From Mesostigma viride (lineage: Eukaryota > Streptophyta > Mesostigmatophyceae > Mesostigmatales > Mesostigmataceae), in assembly GCA_009746045.1 (NCBI GenBank), contig RPFO01000213.1, positions 10,498,853 to 10,562,852 of the forward strand: a stretch of 64,000 nucleotides of DNA, in the 5' to 3' direction. Both the position numbers and the translations under genes were made by a program. Below, piece by piece: positions 20,217 through 29,652 of the stretch (position 1 is its first letter; every line of letters starts with the position of its first letter). The notes under the pieces were generated by a model. It saw only the letters and a program-made list of their open reading frames with translations. It was not told where the DNA came from and searched no databases.

Positions 20217-21672
20217 GTAATATTCTGATTTGGTACGCCGCAAAGGTGAAAACAATTTGCGTTCAGTGCAGGTCCGCGGAAAACGCGATCTGCAAATGAA
20301 TCCAGGCCGGAATCGAACTGGGGACCTCTCGCACCCACTTTTGCTGACTATAGGACGGACGTCTCCTGATTCTAAGGCATCGCCAGCTGACACCTACAGT
20401 CCAACCGCAAAAGTTCTCCCTTCCGGGGAGTGATGCAAGCCATTCGGATTTGGTACTAGATAAATCATTCGAGATCTGTGTGTGTAGGAGTACTACACAC
20501 GTGGACATCCACTCAAGACTTGTTCAGTCTCGACACGTGAGACGGGCGCTGAACACGGCTGGAGCCTTCTTGAGAGGGGGTGTAGCCGGTACTATCGAGA
20601 TCAGCCAAGCGTATATTCTGATTTGGCACGCCGCAAAGGTGAAAACCATTTGCGTTCAGTGCTGGTCCGCGGAAAACGCGATCTGCAAATGAATCCAGGC
20701 CGGAATCGAACTGGGGACCTCTCGCACCCACTTTTGCTGACCACTACATTTCGCCACCGCGGAACCCCAATTTATGCGAGAATGTGGTTCCGTCAATACG
20801 GCGGGGGTTACAAATTCAATTTCGAAGTTCGGCACCGTCGGATACCAGTAAAGCAACACTTGTTATCTAGAATCGCGCCATTTGGCATCAATTGGCCAGT
20901 TCTGAAAATTCGATGAAATCTCTAGTCCTTGGTCGAATATTTCCCTCCGATTCCGATGACGAAATTTGAGTACGAATTTCTTAGTACAGTCCACCGTTTT
21001 GTTCAGTTCAGTATAATCCCACGCCGCTTGCTGACCTGACGGAGGCCGAATTCGTACTAAACACTAGCGAAAGTGCGCTCGATACTAAAAATTTCTACTT
21101 CCGAGATGTCTGACGGAATTCCTGCTAGGTCCATGCTTTGGTACTGGACGGATGCTGAAATTCACTGTGGCTCTGTCCGAACGAGGAAAATTGTCAGAAA
21201 TCTACTCTCGATACGAACGTAACGAAATTTCCAAGTATTTGAGGCTCGGAGACCTGCCACCGTTTTCCCCTACTTGACCGAACCACATTCCCCGCTAAAA
21301 ACGGTGTCCTAGGCGGCGAAATGTAGTGATTATAGGACGGACGTCTCCTGATCCTAAGGCATCGCCAGCTGACACCTACAGTCCAACCGCAAAAGTTCTC
21401 CCTTCCGGGGAGTGATCGATGCAAGCCATTCGGATTTGGTACTAGATAAATCATTCGAGATCTGTGTGTGTAGGTACTACACACGTGTCCACTCGAGACT
21501 TGTTCAGTCTCGACACGTGAGACGGGCTGAACACGGCTGGAACCTTCTTGAGAATTAACGGGGCGCAGCCGGTACTATCGAGATCAGCCAAGCGTATATT
21601 CTGATTTGGCACGCCGCAAAGGTGAAAACCATTTGCGTTCAGTGCCGGTCCGCGGAAAACGCGATCTGTAAC
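20217..21672 (-). mobile_element. Tandem tRNA-related SINE-like copies
   Basis: A unit of about 390 bp (TTTGG-ACGCCGCAAAGGTGAAAAC, then CGCGATCTGCAAATGAATCC, then CAAAAGTTCTCCCTTCCGGG) occurs from 20217, again from 20608, and partially from 21595. Read on the minus strand it has a tRNA-type B box (AGTTCGATTCC, about 20308-20320) and upstream of it a weak A-box-like TGTCAGCTGGC. More copies lie at 54288-54560 and 35205-35238. The second copy is interrupted by an inverted-repeat element at 20742-21328. The pol III origin is inferred from the B box. Confidence 0.6.
20742..21328. mobile_element. 587-bp inverted-repeat element nested in the SINE
   Basis: Begins CACTACATTTCGCCACC and ends GGCGGCGAAATGTAGTG, inverted repeats of about 17 bp with one or two mismatches. 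Outside it the two halves of the SINE copy resume (TTTTGCTGA on the left, TATAGGACGG on the right), so it inserted into the SINE. No ORF inside looks like a transposase. The target-site duplication is not clear. Confidence 0.7.
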
Positions 21673-22247
21673 GCGTTCGTAATATATCATTTTCTCATCG
21701 CGCAGACGCGCACACACACTCACGGCGCTACCGCGCACGCTTGAATTCGTGGTCCAGAGTACAGTACCTTGGTACCAACGAGAAATATTTTTCGGCACGA
21801 AAATTCGCTGTCCCACCCCCAATTTGTGACTTCTAGGCTGTCCCACTGACATTGACAAATGGACAGGCAGGTAAATGATTACATTTTACCATGCATGACA
21901 AGGTGGTTAGCCTATGAGGTAATATGATACACTTTGGCTTGGCAGACGCTATTTTACAGGGGCCATTGAACAATGCAAACCACGACGTTCTTGGTCTGCC
22001 AGGGCAAACTACATTTACTAGGGCTCGCAATCAAAGAGCTCTTCTTATTATTGCTTTCAGCTCCTACTGCCCATTCATGAGCCATCCTCAGCCCCCATCA
22101 GGAGTCTGCTATACTGTTCATCGCCAAATTGATATTAAAATATTCATCGCCGTAAGTTGTCCCTTGCGCAACGGGATTTCTTCATGACCGCTGCTCGAAC
22201 AGCAGGCACGCACAAAAGAATCAAGAAGCCACATGCAGCAGATAAGC

Positions 22248-22680
22248 AGGCGTGGGTCAATCAGCAGTATCAAGGAGACAAGCAGCGCAGGCCAGAAATG
22301 GGGAGAATCCGGACCATGGTAGCTCGAGCCTGCTGTTATCTTGTCCGCGTGTTCGAGTCGTTCAGGATGATGAAGATGAATGGTGATGGAAATGTGTAGC
22401 CTTGTGCATTGAAATTATGGCTGGCTTACGTGTAGAGCGACTAGATGACCTAGACGGTGGGGCCGGAAACAGCATGCTTGATCAGGGCGTGTGTTTCGAG
22501 CCTAACTGGCCGGGAGTGTCTAGTGGTGAGCACCATTGCTGCGATCGCTCTCCCACCATTTACGGGGAAATACCCGCAAATGGAAAACCACTGAAAAGGT
22601 CTAGCTAGTCAGTCATCACGTTAGCCATGCCATGATTCCAAACGTCCAAGAACTGCACACGGTGACAATCAGCAGTATGG
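22248..22680 (+). repeat. Dispersed repeat, inverted partner of 36677-37076
   Basis: About 400 bp that reappears in reverse orientation at 36677-37076, including CAGGATGATGAAGATGAATGG, GGGGCCGGAAACAGCATGC and GATTCCAAACGTCCAAGAAC. The left end is a copy of the GAGCTACCATGGTCCGGATT repeat read in reverse. Nothing codes convincingly. Confidence 0.7.
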
Positions 22681-23388
22681 GTACTAGTAGAGAGGAGCAT
22701 CTTTAGGGAAAAGACATCAGCCTTTGGCGGTAATATATTGGGGTTAATACTCCGTGACTACCCAACGGGAGCACGTGTTTAATTAATTAATTAATGGCGG
22801 TGAGCCAGGTACACGACAGGTCAGTAACAGATAAGGGACGCCGAGGCAAAAGTTTAGCTATTCAGCAGAGAGGATGCAGTGGATAAGGACTAGAAGTCAT
22901 TCTTCTCTCGCATGCGCACTGCAGCACCCCTAGCCCAGGAATGACGTGGCGACCAGGGAGAGCCTCATGTGGTGGGGATTTCTTTACCCTCACATTCCTG
23001 CACCCATACGCTTTGCAAACTTTGCCACCACCTCCCCCCCTCCATCCCCCATGTGTCCGCCCTCCACCCCGAGTCTCCCACATCGACACTTGAGGGACCA
23101 TGCCCATCAACTAATGAATGGGCCATTGATTAAGAAGTGACTGCATGCCCATGGAGTGGCAGGAAAAACATGTCTCTTGCTCATTGTGACAGTGGGTGAA
23201 CGCAAAGAGGCGGGCAGGTAAGGGGGCAGGCAGCCACATCTTCTAGCCATCCACACAAACCGTGTTACAAAGTGTACACAACAACAGCCTCTGCTGCACA
23301 TCCTACCTCCACAGGCAATGCTGGAGAGGCCTGGTATGGGGCCATACACCCTTAGCCCCACATATGCTTACCGCCTCCCCCCTCCCCC
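22681..23388. other. Intergenic, repeat tail only
   Basis: No gene seen. At 22739-22795 there is a copy of the LINE-tail hairpin (ACTCCGTGACTACCCAACGG, then GAGCACGTG) followed by a (TTAA)n tail. The rest is unassigned and C-rich near 23020-23060 and 23370-23430. Confidence 0.45.
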
Positions 23389-26110
23389 CTATGTCACACA
23401 TAACCTTTTACCTCGCCTCTTTCCCCCCCCCCTTCTCATTACCTGGATGGCGCTGGTCAGCCAGTCCAGCCCCTCCTCCAGTCCCTCGCCTGACAACGCG
23501 TTGCTGGGGACAATCTGCCAGGGTTTGTCCTGCGTGAAGGGGTGGGGAGCACATCATCACAACCAGATAGCCCACGGATGAGCACGACCAGGAGGTCCAT
23601 GAAGGAGTTGGGGGGTTGGGGGGTGATACGGGGAAGCGGGGAGGAGAGAAGGAGAACGGAAGAGTGGGGGGGGGCACATAGCCGAGGGGGCGGCAAAGAA
23701 GGTAAGCGAAATAAAATAATTAGACCATACTATACTTGATAAGAAGATCATCCCAGCCCGTATAGGGGGTGGAACTTGTTACAGGCGAAGAGCCAGGGTG
23801 TTGTGACAAAAATAGAAGTATGATGGCAAGGGTAGCGATGCACCCTCTCTGCGAAATGGCAAGGGAGACCTGCAATGCCGGGCAGGCCTGACACTTGACA
23901 GCATGTTCATTCAGCAACACACGGCATCCTGAACACCCGGCACAATGCTGGAGAATAGACAAAGAATAGGCAAAGAATAGTCAAAGGCCCCTTTCCCGCA
24001 TGTCCACCGCATGATGCACACAAGTGTAGGCCTACAACAGTCCCTAACAGCGCTACGAGGACCACAATACCACAACAAAGACTGCATAATCCTACTACAT
24101 AATTCTACACAAAGACTACATAATACCACAACAAGGACCACCGTGAACCATCCAACTGACCATTTCCCTAACCTCCTTGAGCGCACGGGTACGCATCTAG
24201 AGTGCCAAAAATGGGCATGCAAACCCCACTTGATCCTCCCCGCCCCTGCCAGTGATCTCCTCATGGCAAGGACAGCGCAAGACTGGCACGCTGGAGGACA
24301 CTAGCGCCCAAATCTTCAATGCCTCTCCCACTCCCGCCCCGAATACAGCGACATAAAGAAATTCTATAGTTGATCTTTTCGACTTTCAAGCGCTGTCATG
24401 CAGGGCTACAGGGCAATTCTACAGCACAAGGACTCAAGTCATCACCGCTCTACTAGTCCAACACGAACACTATTCAAGGACAATGAGGATAGTGACCACT
24501 GGGGCTTAGTGAACCACCACCCACCCACCCACACACACACATAACCCGTACCTTGATGTCCTCGAGCGCTAATGCTTGCGCGGTCTCCACGGGGCTCATG
24601 GACGCGGGCAGGTCCATCTTGTTGGCGAAGAAGAGGATGGGCACGCGCGCGAGCTCCTTGTTGGCGAGCATCGTGTCCAGCTCGTCCTTGACCACGCACA
24701 TGCGCAGGGAGTCGCTCGTGTCCACCACAAAGATGATCGCCTGAAAGGTGGGGGGGGTTGGGGAGGGTTGGAGAGGGGATGATGAAGTCATGGGAAGAGT
24801 TGGGAGGGGAGAGGGTAGAAAGGGCCAGGCATCGCTCGTGTCCACCAAAAAGACTACCGAGGGTGGGATGTGGCTGGTGCAGTTGTTGTTGTATGGAAGG
24901 AAAGGGGCTGGAGGTGCGGTGCGAGGTAAACGAAGACATAAATGCTGACAGAAATACGATATACATACAACAGGGAGAATGAAAGAATAAGTTGCAGCAA
25001 AGGGAATGACTAGCAGAAGCGCGAATATCTACATAGATGGCAGAGCAGAAGGGGCCATCCCACACGGTCTATTCCCCTATCATGGCGACAGCCATCGCTA
25101 CCATGCAGCAGACAGTAGACGAGATGGGCTAGAGCGCAAGCACGCCGTGACCAGGTAGTGTGGTCTATCATGCCATTGGCACTGGCAAAATCAATCGAAT
25201 CACACCATCCAAATATTTTGCTGCCATCGATCGATTCGACCCGGCCAGTGACATCACTGCACATGCCACCTGCAAATATTGCTAGCACTCGGGGATTAGT
25301 TGTCTTTATTGTCAAATACGCTACACGCTGAAAGCCAAGCTGTTGCAGCAGACATCATCGCAAGAGTGTCGACGTACTCACACAAATGTATATCCAGCAT
25401 AATTATGCGTGCATGCACTGCGAGAAGGGTGATTGACACTGGATATTGAATCGCTTGATATTTTCACTTCCCATTCTATTCCTGGGAGTTTCCTTTCTGA
25501 TGCTGTGTTTTGACCCTCACTTTCCCAGGTACGCTAAGTGTGCAATGCGACCCAGAAAGCTCATGTGCATTGTGTTGTAGAGGAAGATCTGGATGAGCTA
25601 ACGAAGCAGGGATATACCCCATTGCTATTAACGATGCTAGGGAGAACGAACACACTAGACATTATAGGTACGTGGGATGGTGCATGTACAAGCAGGCAGA
25701 GGTCAAGCAGTCGTTCTCCCAGGCGATCACGGATCGAAATTCCGCGGAAAAAATGCACGAGCCAAAGCGGTTCTGCTAAGCCTTCAGATACAGCTGCTGT
25801 ACAATCCATAATACTCGAACCTCCTGCAAGTAGCTCGATTGCTCACCTGCGCATCCCTGTAGTACTGCTCCCACAGGTTACGATACCGACCAGCTCCTGA
25901 CATGTCGAAGGCCTTGAAGGTTACGTTTTTCTTCGTGAACTCGTCAACCTGGAAGCCTACTGTGGGGGCAATCTCCTCGGATTGCGCCTTTTTGGGCTTA
26001 AGTTTATTAAGAATAGTCGTCTTGCCACTGTTGTCGAGGCCGATCACCAAAACGTTAACCCTCTCCTTAGCCACGCCTATTCCTGACAGCATCCTCTTGA
26101 AAAGCCCCAT
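23389..26110 (-). CDS. ARL6: ARL6/BBS3 small GTPase, 3 exons
   Basis: Exons on the minus strand: 25847-26110 (88 codons), 24552-24740 (63 codons) and from 23529 to at least 23443 (29 codons), all phase 0. G1 is GLDNSGKT at residues 24-31. G3 is DMSGAGRYRNLW at 69-80, where the MSG in place of VGG is an ARL6 hallmark. G4 is NKMD at 128-131 and G5 is SNAL at 160-163. The 180 certain residues compare with about 186 in human ARL6. If exon 3 is not spliced at 23443 it reads through to a stop at 23389 with a basic tail; a small fourth exon is the alternative. ARL6 recruits the BBSome to membranes in ciliary trafficking, so it points to a flagellated host. Head to head with the HAD gene. Confidence 0.93.
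24834..24870 (-). repeat. Copy of ARL6 exon 2 start inside intron 1
   Basis: Exon 2 starts coding IIFVVDTSDSLR. About 110 bp upstream in the transcript, the intron reads VVFLVDTSDAWP in the same orientation (TTTTTGGTGGACACGAGCGA). This is a local duplication covering intron end and exon start. Confidence 0.8.
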
Positions 26111-27112
26111 GATTTCTGAAAATATAGGTTAAAACCCACGGCAGTGGCTAGGTGGAAGCTGTTAAACAAGCAACCAGGCGCTTACTAGAGCTTCGGGTTT
26201 ATTCTCGTGTCAACCTTGGAAAAACTAAAGCATTTGACTTCATGCTCTGCAGTCGTTGGCAAATAACGAAATGCCGAGAACGCAAAAAAACGGGGAGTGA
26301 AAATGGCGCAATAATAACCTCACGCAAACGAGGTGATCTACACCCTCTGCATAATCCCGCGATTTCTGCTAATAGACGAGGCTATGGCAGCTCCAGCTCG
26401 CCCTTCAAGACCCCTCAAGTCTCAACTCCAGGGCACAATCTAGACACGGCGACAGCAGCCTATTCCTGGCAACCTCGAAGGGCTCAAACTCGCCATCTCG
26501 AATTACTTATGTAAGGGTACGAATACGGAAAAATCGTACCTGCATACAGCCTGGCATTACGATATTGTACGGATGTCACCAAAAGCCTCCAGTCTCCTCC
26601 AGTGCAAGCTCGTCAGTCGTTACTCAGTTAGAGTTCAGACTCATAACATGATCTGCCAAATTAGATCTGCCAAATTATCCACCCCGGCAGCTGCAAGACG
26701 TGAGGTGGCAAGTGGCAACAGGTGGCAGCAGGGCAGAGGTGCCACCATGCCTTCATGAGCATAAGGATGATCGAGAGATGATAAAACTTCATTACATGGG
26801 AACGTTGCTGCGCCAGATGGCCTCGACGATGCTGGTGCAAAGCTTGGCCTCTGCCATCACCAGTATCTACCCTCACCGCGCTAGCAAGGGGAATCGGTCG
26901 TAACGATAGTTCGTTTCCTCCCGTGCCCTCCGTGCGTGCACCAGTTCGCCCTGTAATTCTGTCTTATTTCCCGATAATACATTTGGGATGTCAATCCTAA
27001 GCCACTGACGGAGCCGGCTTTCGATTTAACACGGGTGTCGAGGTTTTCTTTCGCAGTGCAGGTCGCGACGTCACAGGCCATCCGTCTCCACAAGTCATCA
27101 GTGTTTATAATC
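26111..27112. promoter_or_regulatory. Gap between divergent ARL6 and HAD genes
   Basis: About 1 kb between the two start codons, expected to hold both 5' UTRs and promoters. An in-frame extension of the HAD first exon upstream to 27035 is possible. No recognisable motif was assigned. Confidence 0.45.
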
Positions 27113-28938
27113 ATGCTGCAATCAACATTTTCGGGATTAAGGCTAGACGCCGGCTGCATGCTTGTAAATCAGGTTTCTAGGCAGAAGCTCGCTACTGTAG
27201 CATCTTCTTCGGAAAAACTGCCATCGGCCCACAGCAAGGCGACTGCCACAACGAAGAATGTGCTCGTCGAGCCAACCCCACCTCTGGCACGAGGCGTTGA
27301 ACGCAAGGTTAGTAATATTCTGCCGGCCCAAGGCATCATACGCTGCCGCTGGGGACTAATCTCCTGGATTTGTTTCTGAAATCTGGCTGCTAAATAGATT
27401 GAGCCAAAGGTTTCCCAGCCATCGCGAGTCTTACGCTTTCGAGAACGTGTAACTTTTCTTGCGATAACTGCAGTGTTGCTTTGCCTGCTCATGCGTCTCA
27501 TGGCCATTTTAATGGCATTCACCTCGATGGCAAATCCCAACCTACACATTTGTAATGTTAAGAATGCTGCGAACGGTGCTTACTTGTGTAGACGTCCGTT
27601 AGCGCAGCATGGATGGAGAGTAAAAACGGTGATCGAGCTGTGAATGGGCCCTAGTTTAAATGGGGGGAATGTATTGTAATGCCTGCGCTGATTTCGTTTC
27701 CTTAAGTTATAGTTTTCCTTTGCAATAGCCTTCCTCCTTTAGACAAGTAGAATCTTTACCATTCAAACCTGGAAAGACTCACAGTCAGTCCCGCGTTAAG
27801 TTACGACGCAAAGATTTTGGCGGCGAGCGTGACTTAACGCGGGAATGACTGTATGGGAAGCTGACCCCACGGGATGAGCCCACCCTCATGAAGGTGATTC
27901 CAGGTCCATTTTCGACAAGAGGCAACCACCCTGAGAGGAGAATGTCAGGGATGCTTCCTGACTCCATGAAAGGATGATGGACAAGAGCAAGTGTGCCGGT
28001 CATCATCTGATACCTAATCCTACTTTTCCATCAGAGATATAATAGCCATGGAGATATAATAGCTATTGATTCTCCAACTGTGTCCCTCTCAATCATCCCA
28101 GGCCCGCGTCGTGTGTACCGACGTGGACGGCACCCTGCTCAACTCCAAGCACACGCTCAGCCCCACCGTCGAATCCGCCCTCCGCGCCTGCTTCGCCGCA
28201 AATGTCCCCGTTGTGCTCGCCACCGGTAAAGCCAGGGGCCCCTGGGTCGAGCCCCTGCGGCGCCAGCTCGGGCTGACTCAGCCCGGGTGGACGCTGAACG
28301 GCCCCGCCGTGTTCCTCCAGGGGCTAAAAGTGTGCGACGCGTCGGGTCAGCTCGTGCACAGCCGGGTGATGGACCGAGGGCTCATCGAGGCGGTGACGGA
28401 TTTTGCCGCAGAGGCCGGCGTGACGTTGACGGCATACACGGAGGACGACCGGATCGTGGCAAGGGAGACGGACGCGCAGACGGACCGTTTGATCCCTTAT
28501 GCGGAGCCCGTCCCAGAGGCTCTCGGTGCCGGATTCGAGAAACTGGGGTTGCCAGGCCACCCCGCGGTTCACAAGATGATCCTCATGGGGGAGGAGTCGC
28601 GTGTGGTGGAATTACGGCCCGCGTTGGAGGCGCTCGTGGGGGGCCAGGCCACGCTCACGCGCGCGCTCCCGGGGATGTTGGAGGTGCTCCCCATGGGTGA
28701 GTCCAAGGGGAAGGGAGTCCAGCTGGCGTTGTCGATGCTGGGGGTGGGACCGGGGGATGCCCTGGCGATGGGGGATGGGGAGAACGACCTGGAGATGCTG
28801 GCGCTGGTGCGGGCCGCGGGCGGGTGGGCGGTTGCGGTGGAGAATGCGGGCCCGCGGCTCAAGGCGGCCGCGCAGCACTTTGTGGGCTCAAATGATGAGC
28901 ACGGGGCGGCCGAGGCGATCCAAAAGTTTGTCTTGTGA
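27113..28938 (+). CDS. Cof-type HAD-superfamily phosphatase, 2 exons, 343 aa
   Basis: Exon 1 is 27113-27307 (65 codons, donor GTTAGT) and exon 2 is 28102-28938, phase 0. The first 60 residues have few acidic residues and many Ser, Arg and Lys, fitting an organelle transit peptide. Catalytic motif I is DVDGT (residues 72-76, nucleophile D72), motif II is the Thr in LATGKA (T106), motif III is K223 in HKMIL, and motif IV is GDGENDLEML (289-298). The insert between motifs II and III fits a C2-type cap, as in Cof/YbjI-like sugar-phosphate or flavin-nucleotide phosphatases. The substrate cannot be told from sequence. Exon 2 is GC-rich with strongly biased codons. TGTAA lies about 40 bp after the stop. 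Confidence 0.87.
27781..27853. mobile_element. Small inverted-repeat element (MITE) in the HAD intron
   Basis: Ends ACAGTCAGTCCCGCGTTAAG and its inverted partner ACTTAACGCGGGAATGACTG match at 20 of 21 positions. Related ends (TACAGTCATTC, TAAGTTGGG) occur at 42992-43084, and a looser relative near 6400-6475. Confidence 0.7.
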
Positions 28939-29378
28939 GGCAGGTAGTGTATGTGCAGTTTTCTTAGTAGTAGCTTGTATGTAATGAACTGTTAATGGCA
29001 ATACCTGGCTGTCACATGCATTTCAATACAAGGTGTGCCTTTCAAGGCAACGAGAGGAGGGGGGGTGTCCCATGCCCCCTTCTTGCTGTGCATCAAACAG
29101 GGATGAAAGGTACTACTCAAGAGTTGGTACCCCGTGACTCCCATCGGAGGCACGTGAATATGCGTAGCATAATTCAAGGTGTGCAACAAATGTCGAAGAT
29201 ATAGGTCGCAATTTTCGATGTTTTTGCATGCATTTATGGGGCAGATGCCTGCATGGGCCCACATTGAGGACTCACTTCTGACATAATTTGGGGTTTAGGT
29301 TGTACACTTACATTAACTAATGAATTAATTAATTAATTAGACTCGTGCTCCCGTTGGGGAGTCACGGAGCATTAACCC
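28939..29378. other. 3' flank of HAD gene; LINE tail
   Basis: TGTAA at 28979-28983 may serve the HAD transcript. At 29320-29378 a (TTAA)n run and the inverted hairpin GTGCTCCCGTTGGGGAGTCA, then CGGAGCA, form the far 3' end of the minus-strand LINE that follows. Confidence 0.5.
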
Positions 29379-29652
29379 CGACGGACGGACGGACGGACGG
29401 ACGGACGGACGGACGGACGGACGGACGGACGGACGGACGGACGGACGGACGGACGGACGGACGGACGGACGGACGGACGGACGGACGGACGGACGGACGG
29501 ACGGACGGACGGACGGACGGACGGACGGACGGACGGACGGACGGACGGACGGACGGACGGACGGACGGACGGACGGACGGACGGACGGATGGATGGATGG
29601 ATGGATGGATGGATGGATGGATGGATGGATGGATGGATGGATGGATGGATGG
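29379..29652. repeat. Expanded (GGAC)n then (GGAT)n tract in a LINE 3' tail
   Basis: About 205 bp of GGAC followed by about 67 bp of GGAT. On the minus strand it is (ATCC)n followed by (GTCC)n. The sister LINE at 33932-35005 has only three ATCC units at the same place before the same hairpin, so this is an expansion of an element-internal seed. Confidence 0.9.

Noticed and set aside
27169-27549. Minus-strand 126-codon frame opposite the HAD first exon
   Set aside because: It is antisense to a supported exon and its content resembles no family; HAD exon 1 on the plus strand explains the region.
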